Shown here piece by piece: positions 6,928-15,249 of a stretch of 64,000 nt of DNA. The stretch lies in assembly GCF_008923725.1 (NCBI RefSeq), contig NZ_WBPF01000016.1, forward strand, positions 496,001 to 560,000, written 5' to 3'. The stretch's first letter is position 1. Every line of letters begins with the position of its first letter. Source of the DNA: Bacillus sp. CH140a_4T (GTDB lineage: Bacteria > Bacillota > Bacilli > Bacillales > Bacillaceae_G). A model generated the notes under the pieces. That model ran no database searches. It had not been told where the DNA came from and saw only the letters and a list, made by a program, of their open reading frames with translations. Both the position numbers and the translations under genes were made by a program.

Positions 6928-7497
6928 ATGAAATTAATTTGGAAGGTGATTAGCAACGTTATCTCATTTGTTTTATTTGCATTGATGGTTTGTTTAGCTT
7001 TTGTAGTTATTTCTTCAAAAGCGAGCGGTGGGGATCCGACAGTGATGGGATATCAATTTAAATCAGTGTTATCAGGATCGATGGAACCAACATTTTTAAC
7101 AGGATCAATCATTGCGATAGAGCCGACGAAAGATGGTTCTAAATATCAAAAAGGTGATGTTATTACTTTTAAAGAGAAAGATGAAAAAATTATCACTCAC
7201 CGTATTATCGGTGTGAAAGATACAAATGGAAAAGTAATGTATGAAACAAAAGGGGATAACAACAACGGTGCTGATTTAGAACCAGTACTTGCGGAGAATG
7301 TAATTGGAAAATATGCGGATATTACAGTTCCTTATGCAGGGTATGCATTAAATTATGCGAATTCAAAAGCTGGAGCTGCTTTACTTCTTATTATTCCAGG
7401 AGTCTTTTTACTAGGATATTCCGCTATTACTATTTTTAGTGCGATTCGTAGCATAGACGGAGAAAAGAAAGAGAAAAAAGTAGAACAATCCGTCTAG
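6928..7497 (+). CDS. sipW: Signal peptidase I SipW
   Basis: Archaeal/ER-type signal peptidase that processes the TasA/CalY fibre proteins. It has 189 residues from the ATG at 6928, which follows ggagagggagag. An N-terminal membrane helix (VISNVISFVLFALMVCLAFV) precedes the catalytic Ser in LSGSMEPTF and the His in ITHRIIGV. This Ser/His pair, with KGDNNNGAD downstream, marks the ER-type enzyme rather than the Ser/Lys bacterial type. A second helix near the C-terminus (AALLLIIPGVFLLGYSAI) anchors it. tasA starts 62 bp later with no terminator between, so the two form an operon under the SinR-type promoter upstream. Confidence 0.93.
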   Translation: MKLIWKVISNVISFVLFALMVCLAFVVISSKASGGDPTVMGYQFKSVLSGSMEPTFLTGSIIAIEPTKDGSKYQKGDVITFKEKDEKIITHRIIGVKDTNGKVMYETKGDNNNGADLEPVLAENVIGKYADITVPYAGYALNYANSKAGAALLLIIPGVFLLGYSAITIFSAIRSIDGEKKEKKVEQSV

Positions 7498-7559
7498 TTC
7501 ATTTGGTTATACTTTCCGTTTCGGAAGTTGACAAATATATAAATCAAGGGGATATGGAC

Positions 7560-8147
7560 ATGACTTTAAAGAAAAAATTAGGGATGGGTATCGCATCAGC
7601 TGTATTGGGAGCGGCATTAGTTGGCGGAGGAACATTTGCATTCTTTAGTGATAAAGAAGTATCAAACAATACATTTGCGGCCGGTACGCTTGATTTAGCA
7701 TTAAATCCATCAACAGTTGTTAATGTATCGAATTTAAAACCTGGTGATACAGTTGAAAAAGAATTTAAATTAGAAAATAAAGGTACATTAGATATTAAAA
7801 AAGTTCTATTAAAAACAGAATATAGTGTAGAAGATACGAAGAAAGATAATAAAGATGATTTTGGTAAACATATTAAAGTAACATTCTTAAAAAATGTAGA
7901 TAAGCATGAGACGATTGTGAAACAAACTACATTAGATAAATTGAAGGGTGATACACTTACAGCAGTAGATAATGATCTAGCTGCTTGGTTCTGGGATGAA
8001 AAAGGTATATCTGCAGGTAAATCTGATAAATTCAAAGTGAAATTTGAGTTTGTTGATAATAAAAAAGATCAAAATGAATTCCAGGGTGATAAGCTACAAT
8101 TAACTTGGACGTTTGACGCACAACAAGGCGACGCTGAAGCAAAATAA
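7560..8147 (+). CDS. tasA: TasA-type biofilm fibre protein
   Basis: Secreted fibre-forming matrix protein of the TasA/camelysin family (195 residues). The ATG at 7560 is correctly spaced from aagggg; ATG 7554 overlaps too closely. The SipW-type signal ends near residue 27 (GGGTFAFFSDKEVSNNTF) and the mature protein starts around FFSDKE. It is paralogous to calY at 9539, with about half of the residues recognisably shared, including GTLDL near residue 45, LKPGD and FGKHIKVTFLKN. The order sipW-tasA-repeat protein-calY matches the B. cereus biofilm locus. Expected regulation is SinR repression through the sipW promoter. Confidence 0.9.
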   Translation: MTLKKKLGMGIASAVLGAALVGGGTFAFFSDKEVSNNTFAAGTLDLALNPSTVVNVSNLKPGDTVEKEFKLENKGTLDIKKVLLKTEYSVEDTKKDNKDDFGKHIKVTFLKNVDKHETIVKQTTLDKLKGDTLTAVDNDLAAWFWDEKGISAGKSDKFKVKFEFVDNKKDQNEFQGDKLQLTWTFDAQQGDAEAK

Positions 8148-8160
8148 TAATGACAATAAA

Positions 8161-8193
8161 AAGAGACTATCAAAAATGATAGTCTCCTTTTCT
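8161..8193 (+). terminator. Terminator after tasA
   Basis: AGACTATCA (8163-8171) pairs with TGATAGTCT (8178-8186) and is followed by ccttttct. It ends the sipW-tasA unit. Confidence 0.8.
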
Positions 8194-8269
8194 GTTAAAA
8201 GGGAAATGTAAAAAGAAAGATAATTTCTTATATCATTTTATAATTCACTTTATTATAATAAAGTTATGA

Positions 8270-8294
8270 TTCTTGATAAAGAACAAGTTGTTCG
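8270..8294 (+). promoter_or_regulatory. SinR-type operator before the repeat protein
   Basis: The palindrome TTCTTGATAAAGAA (8270-8283) and GTTCG (8290-8294) lie just upstream of the ribosome site of the gene at 8310. They repeat the elements seen before sipW and calY. Co-regulation by SinR is inferred. Confidence 0.6.
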
Positions 8295-8309
8295 ATAGGA
8301 GAGATTAAA

Positions 8310-9134
8310 ATGCTGAAGCCACCTCGCAATTTCAAAAAGATGCTTATATTGCCATGTTTGTGTTCTATTACTTTTTATTTAGGCTCTCAAATGATGACTT
8401 ATACAGAAGCAGCTTTCGTTCATGAAACGAAAGTAACGGCTACCATTTCTACAGCAAGTATTTTTCCAAAAACAGTTGATCAATTAACAGAACAAGCTAA
8501 GAAACATAAGGAAGTTATTTTGCATGAGTATGAAGGGATGAAATCAAAAGTAACTGTTACTTCCACTCAAGAGTTAGAACAGACGCTTGTTACGTGGAAG
8601 CAAGGGCGGGAGAAAATAGTTGCTGAGAGAGAATTGTTACAAAAAGTATATGTATCAATAGAAGGTCCTTTTAATCAAGTGAAAGAAGAGCTAAAAGGAA
8701 ATGAAAGTGAATCGAATAAGCAAGTATTCTCGTATGTGAATGCTGGCTTCCATATAGTGAAAGAAAACTGTGAGTATGTTGATAAAGAAGTTAATTTACA
8801 AGTGATTGATAAACAAATTCAAGATTTTGAGAAGTTACTAGTAGATGAAACAGCAAAACTAGAAGAGAGTAAGAAACGAGAAGAAGCGAAAAAATTAGAA
8901 GAGAGTAAGAAACAAGAAGAAACAAAAAAACTAGAAGAGAGTAAGAAACAAGAAGAAACAAAAAAACTAGAAGAGAATAAGAAACAAGAAGAAGCAAAAA
9001 AATTAGAGGAGAGTAAGAAACAAGAAGAAGCGAAAAAATTAGAAGAGAAGAAGAAACAAGAGGAAGTGAAAAAACTAGAAGAGAAGAAGCAAGAGGAATC
9101 AAAAAAGCAAGAAGAGAGTAAGAAACAAGAATAG
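8310..9134 (+). CDS. Lys/Glu-repeat biofilm-locus protein (BC1280-like)
   Basis: A 274-residue secreted or surface protein located between tasA and calY, the position of the B. cereus gene known as BC1280, which has been linked to biofilm formation. The N-terminus has a hydrophobic segment (about 10-25: KMLILPCLCSITFYLGSQ) then TEAAFVHETKVTATISTASI. The latter resembles the A-F-x-x-x-x-V region just after SipW-type cleavage sites. Residues 50-180 are a charged helical domain. The C-terminal third is six 12-residue repeats of the KLEESKKQEEAK type, then KLEEKK and QEESK units, ending in KKQE with no anchor. The repeats predict a long charged helix. The start follows aggaga. Confidence 0.75.
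   Translation: MLKPPRNFKKMLILPCLCSITFYLGSQMMTYTEAAFVHETKVTATISTASIFPKTVDQLTEQAKKHKEVILHEYEGMKSKVTVTSTQELEQTLVTWKQGREKIVAERELLQKVYVSIEGPFNQVKEELKGNESESNKQVFSYVNAGFHIVKENCEYVDKEVNLQVIDKQIQDFEKLLVDETAKLEESKKREEAKKLEESKKQEETKKLEESKKQEETKKLEENKKQEEAKKLEESKKQEEAKKLEEKKKQEEVKKLEEKKQEESKKQEESKKQE
8856..9131 (+). repeat. 36-bp coding tandem repeat
   Basis: Six near-identical 36-bp units start at 8856, 8892, 8928, 8964, 9000 and 9036, followed by a degenerate tail to 9131. Each encodes K-L-E-E-x-K-K-x-E-E-x-K. In-frame copy-number change would keep the stop codon, so strain variation is expected. Confidence 0.85.
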
Positions 9135-9177
9135 CAAGTAAAATAAAGCAACATATAGAGCGAATAGCGGTTATAAA

Positions 9178-9219
9178 GCCGAATAGGTGAGAGAGAGCAT
9201 TGCGCCTCACCTATTCGGC
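9178..9219 (+). terminator. 14-bp-stem hairpin, probable terminator
   Basis: GCCGAATAGGTGAG pairs perfectly with CTCACCTATTCGGC around a 14-nt loop. The T tract after it (tatcctctttatttt) is weak and interrupted, so it could also act as an RNA stabiliser. It lies 44 bp after the repeat-protein stop. Confidence 0.55.
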
Positions 9220-9388
9220 GTATCCTCTTTATTTTAACAATACACGTAAAAATCTAGAAGGTAGGAGAAAATTAGTTGGCAGTATGATAGTGAAGGAGAA
9301 TAATTAATTTAAATATTAATTAATATTTTTAGAAATTTCAGAATAATATTGAGAAATGAAAATAACTGAAAATACTAATAAAAAGTTG

Positions 9389-9443
9389 TTGTATTTATAT
9401 AGTCATGTTCGTTATAATGAACATAAGGTTTTTAAAAAAGAAC
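9389..9443 (+). promoter_or_regulatory. calY promoter with SinR operator
   Basis: TTGTAT (9389-9394) and TATAAT (9413-9418) are 18 bp apart. The 16-bp palindrome GTTCGTTATAATGAAC (9407-9422) covers the -10 box. AAAGAAC (9437-9443) lies in the start region. SinR binding here would block polymerase directly. Confidence 0.75.
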
Positions 9444-9538
9444 AAATATTAGCTAAGCTAATATAGTTTTAGTTACATCTCTTATTTTAAATAAGAGATG
9501 GCAATAAAAATATAAAAAACAGCTAGGGGGAATTGATT

Positions 9539-10132
9539 GTGAGTCTGAAAAAGAAATTAGGTATGGGAGTTGCATCAGCAGCATTGGGGTTATCTTTAAT
9601 TGGTGGAGGAACATTCGCTTACTTTAGCGATAAAGAAGTATCTAACAATACATTTGCAGCTGGGACGTTAGATCTTACATTAGACCCTAAAACGCTTGTA
9701 GATATTAAAGATTTAAAACCAGGGGATTCTATTAAGAAAGAGTTCTTATTAAAGAATAGCGGTACATTAACAATTAAAGACGTTAAACTAGCAACAAAGT
9801 ATACTGTGAAAGATGCAAAAGGCGATAATGCTGGTGAAGACTTTGGTAAGCACGTTAAAGTGAAATTCCTTTGGAACTGGGATAAACAAAGTGAGCCTGT
9901 ATATGAAACAACTTTAGCAGATTTACAAAATGCTGATCCAGATCTTTTAGCTAAAGACATCTTTGCTCCTGAGTGGGGAGAAAAGGGTGGATTAGAAGCA
10001 GGCACAGAGGATTATCTGTGGGTACAATTTGAATTTGTAGATAATGGGAAAGAACAAAATATCTTCCAAGGTGATTCATTGGATTTAGAATGGACATTCA
10101 ATGCTAACCAAGAAGCTGGCGAAGAAAAATAA
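9539..10132 (+). CDS. calY: CalY (camelysin), matrix fibre protein
   Basis: Surface/matrix protein of the M73 camelysin family, 197 residues when started at GTG 9539 (MSLKKKLGMG), the usual CalY length. A TTG two codons upstream is possible but sits too close to aggggg. The SipW-type signal peptide ends around residue 27 (GGGTFAYFSDKEV). The mature part has the family's LTLDPKT, LKPGDSIKKEF and DFGKHVKVKFLWNWDK segments and an acidic end (NQEAGEEK). It lies 1.4 kb after tasA and has its own promoter under SinR-type sites and its own terminator. Camelysin has been called a protease, but no classical catalytic motif is visible; a fibre role is better supported. Confidence 0.92.
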   Translation: MSLKKKLGMGVASAALGLSLIGGGTFAYFSDKEVSNNTFAAGTLDLTLDPKTLVDIKDLKPGDSIKKEFLLKNSGTLTIKDVKLATKYTVKDAKGDNAGEDFGKHVKVKFLWNWDKQSEPVYETTLADLQNADPDLLAKDIFAPEWGEKGGLEAGTEDYLWVQFEFVDNGKEQNIFQGDSLDLEWTFNANQEAGEEK

Positions 10133-10134
10133 TT

Positions 10135-10161
10135 AAAAAGCGGGGATTCCCCGCTTTTTTT
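10135..10161 (+). terminator. calY terminator
   Basis: AAAAGCGGGGA pairs with TCCCCGCTTTT, followed by more Ts. A classic factor-independent terminator. Confidence 0.9.
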
Positions 10162-10170
10162 ATAAAGAAA

Positions 10171-10199
10171 AAAGAAGTGCTGGTTGTAAGCACTTCTTT
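10171..10199 (-). terminator. sinR terminator
   Basis: AAAGAAGTGC pairs with GCACTTCTTT. On the minus strand it is followed by a T run. It ends the sinI-sinR transcript, facing the calY terminator. Confidence 0.75.
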
Positions 10200-10206
10200 C
10201 TATTTA

Positions 10207-10530
10207 TTATTTTTGATCGTGCTTCCATTTTGTAAATTCAAGAAATTCACGAAATTGTTCTTTGGAGACACCTGAGCTCATTGCATCTTTAACGAGTTGT
10301 GTCCATTCGGAGTCTAAGTGATTTTCCTTTGCTGTTTCATCATGAAGTAGAGTATCAACTGGAATTTGTAGAACTGCTGCAATTTTTTCAAGAAACTGAA
10401 TGGAAGGGTTTTTTTGTAAATTTCGTTCTATAGAACTAATGTAAGATTTAGCAACACCAGCTTTTTCGGCAAGTTCAGTTAATGAAATACCTTTTTGTAA
10501 GCGAAGGCGTTTTATACGTTCTCCAATCAT
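10207..10530 (-). CDS. sinR: SinR, biofilm master repressor
   Basis: DNA-binding repressor of matrix genes, 107 residues from the ATG at 10530 (MIGERIKRLRLQKG); the upstream in-frame extension has no ribosome site. The Xre-type HTH occupies residues 5-60 (ISLTELAEKAGVAKSYISSI). The C-terminal part (about 75-105: WTQLVKDAMSSGVSKEQFREF) is the hook region that pairs with SinI. It is the second gene after sinI on the minus strand, with its own TATAAT promoter in the gap carrying a GTTCTTT site. Autoregulation is therefore plausible. Targets visible in this window are the sipW, repeat-protein and calY promoters. Confidence 0.93.
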   Translation of the reverse strand: MIGERIKRLRLQKGISLTELAEKAGVAKSYISSIERNLQKNPSIQFLEKIAAVLQIPVDTLLHDETAKENHLDSEWTQLVKDAMSSGVSKEQFREFLEFTKWKHDQK

Positions 10531-10576
10531 ATTTGCGCACCTTTCTATCAATATGTAGTCGTCTTATGATGTCATT

Positions 10577-10605
10577 ATTATAACATAAACTTCGTTAAAA
10601 AGAAC
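10577..10605 (-). promoter_or_regulatory. sinR promoter with GTTCTTT site
   Basis: On the minus strand a perfect TATAAT (10582-10577) lies 16 bp after TTCTTT (10604-10599). The -35 region overlaps GTTCTTT, an exact match to the SinR consensus. It lies between the sinI stop and the sinR start. Confidence 0.6.
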
Positions 10606-10609
10606 AAGC

Positions 10610-10744
10610 CTATTGAGCCTGACTGGATGGCTTCATACGTTGGAAAAAATGTTCGATATCTTGCAGGGCGATACCAGCATCTAGAGCTTCAAGTATTAAA
10701 TCAATCCATTCTTGGTCCAGTGCGTCAGTCTTATCTTTGTACAA
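10610..10744 (-). CDS. sinI: SinI, SinR antagonist
   Basis: Small antirepressor of 44 residues, started at TTG and preceded by ggagg. The sequence LDQEWIDLILEALDAGIALQ is the conserved pairing motif of SinI, homologous to the C-terminal SinR region WTQLVKDAMSSGVSKEQFRE. Binding of SinI splits SinR tetramers and relieves repression of the matrix genes. It is directly upstream of sinR on the same strand. The end (RMKPSSQAQ) is short and polar. SinI expression is known to be activated by Spo0A in Bacillus; I did not find a convincing Spo0A box here. Confidence 0.9.
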   Translation of the reverse strand: MYKDKTDALDQEWIDLILEALDAGIALQDIEHFFQRMKPSSQAQ

Positions 10745-11086
10745 ATGTAATTCCTCCCTAATTATCGGTCATAACTGCTGCTACAGAATATATGATAATG
10801 CAATCGCATTTTGTGTTTTATATAGTGAATTATCAAATATTTTGTAGATAAAACAAAGATAAAATCCCCATTAAATTCCCTCTATGGAAATTATAAAGTT
10901 TTTGACAAGTATTTTCAATATTTTCAGAAAACATTGTTGAATTGTGATATATTCGTATGCTAACTATGGAATTTTTACAAATATATTAAAAACATTACAT
11001 AATATGACTAAATATTGAAAAAATATTGAATTTTTAATAAAATTCAATTTGTAATACATATTATTTATTAGGGGAGGAAATAAGGG
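10745..11086. other. Intergenic region between sinI and inhA1
   Basis: A 342-bp, very AT-rich divergent control region. It must hold the sinI promoter (minus) and the inhA1 promoter (plus). A TTGACA at 10902 has no matching -10 box at 17 bp, so I do not call the inhA1 promoter. No gene is seen. Confidence 0.5.
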
Positions 11087-13474
11087 ATGAACAAGAAACC
11101 GTTCAAAGTTTTATCATCAATCGCTTTGACAGCTGTATTAGGTCTTTCGTTCGGAGCTGGTACTCAATCTGCATATGCTGAAACGCCTGTGAATAAGACA
11201 GCTACGAGCCCAGTTGATGATCATTTAATTCCGGAAGAACGTTTAGCAGATGCGCTAAAAAAACGTGGGGTAATTGATTCGAAAGCTTCAGAGAAAGAAA
11301 CAAAGAAAGCTGTGGAAAAATACGTAGAGAACAAAAAAGGTGAAAATCCTGGGAAAGAAGTAACAAATGGGGACCCACTTACGAAAGAAGCATCTGACTT
11401 TTTAAAGAAAGTGAAAGATGCAAAAGCAGATACGAAAGAAAAGTTAGACAAACCAGCAACAGGAACACCTGCAGCGACAGGCCCAGTTAAGGGTGGTCTA
11501 AATGGTAAAGTACCAACATCTCCAGCAAAGGGAAAAGAATATAACGGTGAAGTTCGTAAAGATAAAGTACTCGTTTTACTTGTAGAGTACGCTGACTTTA
11601 AACATAACAATATCGATAAAGAGCCTGGCTATATGTATTCGGAAGATTTTAACAAAGAACATTATGAAAAAATGTTATTCGGTGATGAGCCATTTGCGTT
11701 AGAGGATGGAAGCAAAATCGAAACGTTTAAACAATATTATGAAGAGCAATCTGGTGGTAGTTACACAGTAGACGGAACGGTTACAAAATGGTTAACAGTT
11801 CCTGGTAAAGCTGCTGATTACGGTGCGGATGCTGCTACAGGTCATGATAATAAAGGACCAAAAGGACCACGTGATTTAGTAAAAGATGCATTAAAAGCAG
11901 CTGTAGATAGCGGTATTGATTTATCTGAGTTTGATCAGTTCGATCAATACGATGTAAATGGTGATGGAAATCAAAAGCAACCGGACGGTTTAATTGATCA
12001 CTTAATGATTATTCATGCAGGTGTTGGACAAGAAGCGGGCGGTGGTAAATTAGGTGACGATGCAATTTGGTCACATCGCTGGACAGTTGGACCAAAACCA
12101 TTCCCAATTGAAGGTACACAAGCGAAAGTTCCATATTGGGGCGGAAAGATAGCGGCATTCGACTACACAATTGAGCCAGAAGATGGCGCAGTTGGTGTAT
12201 TCGCACATGAATATGGTCATGATTTAGGCCTTCCAGATGAGTATGATACAGACTATACTGGTCATGGTGAGCCAATTCAAGCTTGGTCTGTTATGAGTGG
12301 CGGAAGCTGGGCTGGTAAGATTGCAGGAACAACGCCAACGAGTTTCTCACCACAAAATAAAGAGTTTTTCCAAAAAACAATTGGTGGTAACTGGGCGAAT
12401 ATCGTAGAAGTAGATTACGAGAAATTAAATAAAGGTATCGGTCTAGCAACATATTTAGACCAAAGTGTTACGAAAACGAACCGTCCAGGTATGATTCGTG
12501 TAAACTTACCTGATAAAGATATAAAAACGATTGCTCCAGCATTTGGTAAGCAGTACTACTACAGCACAAAAGGTGACAATCTTCATACAACGTTAGAAAC
12601 ACCATTGTTCGATTTAACGAATGCAACGAATGCGAAATTTGATTTCAAATCGTTATATGAAATCGAAGCAGAGTATGATTTCCTTGAAGTACATGCTGTA
12701 ACAGAAGATGGGCAAAAAACGCTAATTGAAAAACTTGGTGAGAAAGCAAATAGTGGAAATGCACATTCGACAAATGGAAAATGGGTTGATAAATCATATG
12801 ATTTAAGCCAATTCAAAGGTAAGAAAGTAAAATTAACATTTGAATACATTACAGATGGTGGTTTAGCATTAAACGGTTTCCTACTTGATAATGCTTCATT
12901 AACAGTAGATGGCAAAGTAGTATTCTCTGATGATGCAGAAGGTACACCACAATTTAAATTAGATGGTTTCGCAGTTTCTAACGGAACTGAGAAGAAAAAA
13001 CATAACTACTATGTAGAGTGGAGAAATCATACTGGATCAGATAGCGCATTGAAATTTGCTCGCGGTCCAGAATATAACTCTGGTATGGTTGTATGGTATG
13101 CAGACTCAGCTTACACAGATAACTGGGTTGGTTTACATCCAGGACATGGTTTCCTTGGTGTAGTTGACTCTCATCCAGAAGCAATTGTAGGAACTTTAAA
13201 TGGTAAACCGACAATTGAGAGTAGTACACGATTCCAAATCGCTGATGCGGCGTTCTCATTCGATAAAACGCCAGCATGGAAAGTTGTATCTCCAACTCGT
13301 GGAACGTATACGTATAACGGCTTAGCAGGTGTGTCGAAGTTTGATGATTCGAAAACGTATATTAATCAACAGATTCCAGATGCAGGACGTATTTTACCGA
13401 ACCTTGGCCTAAAGTTTGAAGTAGTAGGACAAGCTGATGATAATTCTGCAGGTGCTGTTCGCTTATATCGTTAA
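11087..13474 (+). CDS. inhA1: Immune inhibitor A metalloprotease InhA1
   Basis: Secreted zinc metalloprotease of peptidase family M6 (795 residues). In the B. cereus group it degrades host antibacterial peptides and tissue proteins. Features in order: Sec signal peptide (1-31, ending SAYA), propeptide (about 32-120, Lys-rich), catalytic domain with the zinc motif [12 protein letters not shown] (His374, Glu375, His378), then C-terminal domains including a jelly-roll-like part ([17 protein letters not shown]). No frameshift or truncation is seen. The strong ribosome site (ggggagg) fits high late expression. It sits beside sinIR, as in B. cereus; family knowledge links it to the transition-state regulators. 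Confidence 0.95.
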   Translation: MNKKPFKVLSSIALTAVLGLSFGAGTQSAYAETPVNKTATSPVDDHLIPEERLADALKKRGVIDSKASEKETKKAVEKYVENKKGENPGKEVTNGDPLTKEASDFLKKVKDAKADTKEKLDKPATGTPAATGPVKGGLNGKVPTSPAKGKEYNGEVRKDKVLVLLVEYADFKHNNIDKEPGYMYSEDFNKEHYEKMLFGDEPFALEDGSKIETFKQYYEEQSGGSYTVDGTVTKWLTVPGKAADYGADAATGHDNKGPKGPRDLVKDALKAAVDSGIDLSEFDQFDQYDVNGDGNQKQPDGLIDHLMIIHAGVGQEAGGGKLGDDAIWSHRWTVGPKPFPIEGTQAKVPYWGGKIAAFDYTIEPEDGAVGVFAHEYGHDLGLPDEYDTDYTGHGEPIQAWSVMSGGSWAGKIAGTTPTSFSPQNKEFFQKTIGGNWANIVEVDYEKLNKGIGLATYLDQSVTKTNRPGMIRVNLPDKDIKTIAPAFGKQYYYSTKGDNLHTTLETPLFDLTNATNAKFDFKSLYEIEAEYDFLEVHAVTEDGQKTLIEKLGEKANSGNAHSTNGKWVDKSYDLSQFKGKKVKLTFEYITDGGLALNGFLLDNASLTVDGKVVFSDDAEGTPQFKLDGFAVSNGTEKKKHNYYVEWRNHTGSDSALKFARGPEYNSGMVVWYADSAYTDNWVGLHPGHGFLGVVDSHPEAIVGTLNGKPTIESSTRFQIADAAFSFDKTPAWKVVSPTRGTYTYNGLAGVSKFDDSKTYINQQIPDAGRILPNLGLKFEVVGQADDNSAGAVRLYR

Positions 13475-13480
13475 TACAGT

Positions 13481-13518
13481 AAAACTACCGAGAGATTTTC
13501 TTTCGGTAGTTTTTTTGT
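13481..13518 (+). terminator. inhA1 terminator
   Basis: AAAACTACCGA pairs with TCGGTAGTTTT around a short loop, followed by a T run. Confidence 0.85.
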
Positions 13519-13645
13519 GAGCAATGAATTTTATATAAAAGAAGAAATTATATATAATGTAACTTTACGAATAGAAATTTATTATATATGAAGTCTATAT
13601 AAATAATGAAAGAATTGGATAAAAATAGTGGGAGAAGGTGAATGA

Positions 13646-15013
13646 ATGAGTGTTTCTTCTATTGTAAATAAACAAAAAGCATATTTTTATAATGGCCATA
13701 CGAGAAGTGTAGAAGTGAGAAAGAATAATTTGAAGAAGCTTTATGAAGGCATTCAGCGTTTTGAAGAAGAAATATTTCAGGCATTGAAATTAGATTTAAA
13801 TAAGTCAGTTCATGAGTCGTTTACAACGGAAGTTGGATATGTATTAAAAGAAATTTCCTTTCAATTGAAGCATATTTCATCGTGGAGTAAACCGAAGCGG
13901 GTTCGAACAGCACTCACTCATTTTGGATCAAAGGGGAAAGTAGTTCCTGAACCGTACGGTGTGACACTTATTATTGCACCATGGAACTATCCATTTCAAT
14001 TAGCAATTGCACCTCTTGTAGGAGCGTTGGCGGCTGGAAATACAATTGTTTTAAAGCCATCAGAGCTAACGCCAAACGTTTCTAAAGTGCTTACGAGGAT
14101 GTTAGAGGAATTATTCCAAGAAGAGCTTGTAGCGGTAGTAGAAGGCGGTGTAGAAAAGAGTACGGAATTGTTAAAGGAACCGTTTGATTATATGTTCTTT
14201 ACAGGTAGTGTCGGTGTTGGAAAAGTTGTCATGGAGGCAGCAGCGAAACGGTTGACACCACTCACGTTAGAACTTGGCGGAAAAAGCCCATGTATTGTAC
14301 ATAAAGATGCAAAAATAGATGTAACAGCAAGAAGAATTGTGTGGGGTAAGTTTTTAAATGCAGGGCAGACGTGTGTAGCGCCTGATTATATGTATGTGCA
14401 TGCCTCGGTGAAAGAACAGTTAATCGAGGCGATACGACATGAAATTGCGGAGCAGTATGGAAAAGATCCACTGAACAATGACAATTATGTACGAATTGTG
14501 ACTGAACGTCATTTTGAACGTTTATGTACATTTTTGAAAGATGGTAAAACGGTAATCGGCGGGAACTATAAAAAAGAAACTTTACATATAGAACCAACAG
14601 TGTTAACAAATGTTACATGGCAAAGTACGGTTATGGAAGATGAAATTTTTGGTCCGATTTTACCAATTGTAGAATACGACAACATAGAAGAGGTAATTGG
14701 CACAATTCAGCAACATCCGAAGCCGTTAGCGTTATATGTATTTTCTGAAGATAAAGAAGTGCAAAAGAAAGTGACGAGTAATATTTCATATGGCGGAGGC
14801 TGTATTAATGATGTTGTCTATCATCTTGCAACGCCATATTTACCTTTTGGTGGCGTCGGAAGTAGTGGATTAGGTAGTTATCATGGGGAAGAAAGTTTTC
14901 GGACTTTTTCACATTATAAAAGCATTTTAGCCCAATCTACGGCATTCGATATGAAAATTCGTTACTCTTCTACAAAAAGTGCTTTAAAATTCATACGAAA
15001 GTTGTTAAAATGA
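13646..15013 (+). CDS. Aldehyde dehydrogenase (class 3-like)
   Basis: NAD(P)-dependent oxidation of aldehydes to acids. The protein has 455 residues, the short length of class 3 (fatty or aromatic aldehyde) enzymes. It shows the cofactor-binding FTGSVGVGKVV (about 190), catalytic Glu in LELGGKSP (about 209) and catalytic Cys in NAGQTCVAPDY (about 243). The C-terminus ends in a basic amphipathic stretch (YSSTKSALKFIRKLLK) that may touch membranes, as in fatty aldehyde dehydrogenases. It stands alone with its own terminator. The substrate cannot be fixed from sequence. Confidence 0.9.
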   Translation: MSVSSIVNKQKAYFYNGHTRSVEVRKNNLKKLYEGIQRFEEEIFQALKLDLNKSVHESFTTEVGYVLKEISFQLKHISSWSKPKRVRTALTHFGSKGKVVPEPYGVTLIIAPWNYPFQLAIAPLVGALAAGNTIVLKPSELTPNVSKVLTRMLEELFQEELVAVVEGGVEKSTELLKEPFDYMFFTGSVGVGKVVMEAAAKRLTPLTLELGGKSPCIVHKDAKIDVTARRIVWGKFLNAGQTCVAPDYMYVHASVKEQLIEAIRHEIAEQYGKDPLNNDNYVRIVTERHFERLCTFLKDGKTVIGGNYKKETLHIEPTVLTNVTWQSTVMEDEIFGPILPIVEYDNIEEVIGTIQQHPKPLALYVFSEDKEVQKKVTSNISYGGGCINDVVYHLATPYLPFGGVGSSGLGSYHGEESFRTFSHYKSILAQSTAFDMKIRYSSTKSALKFIRKLLK

Positions 15014-15050
15014 TGATGGTGTTTATCAGTAGGCGTAGCCGTATGATAAT

Positions 15051-15078
15051 AACCCCTTCGCAATGGAAGGGGTTTTTC
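15051..15078 (+). terminator. Aldehyde dehydrogenase terminator
   Basis: AACCCCTTC pairs with GAAGGGGTT around a short loop and is followed by Ts, about 40 bp after the stop. Confidence 0.85.
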
Positions 15079-15249
15079 TGTTCGACATATGTATCATGCG
15101 AAAATGAATCAAACATACTACATAAAGAATAGAAGAGAACGCTGCTAAACAACCATTTTTGTTTGGATCGAAACAAAAAATAGTCTATAGAACATAAATA
15201 TTTATTCATGAATATAAAAATTAAAATTTAAGGTAGATAGGACGGGAAA

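Larger units (their letters stand above)
9135..9538. other. Intergenic region with hairpin and calY promoter
   Basis: The first part holds the 14-bp-stem hairpin at 9178-9219. The middle is plain AT-rich sequence. The last 150 bp hold the calY promoter and SinR-type sites. No gene is seen. Confidence 0.6.

Noticed and set aside
8791-9210. Long minus-strand frames opposite the Lys/Glu repeats
   Set aside because: They are mirror frames of the low-complexity repeats (Leu/Phe/Ser-rich) with no start signals.
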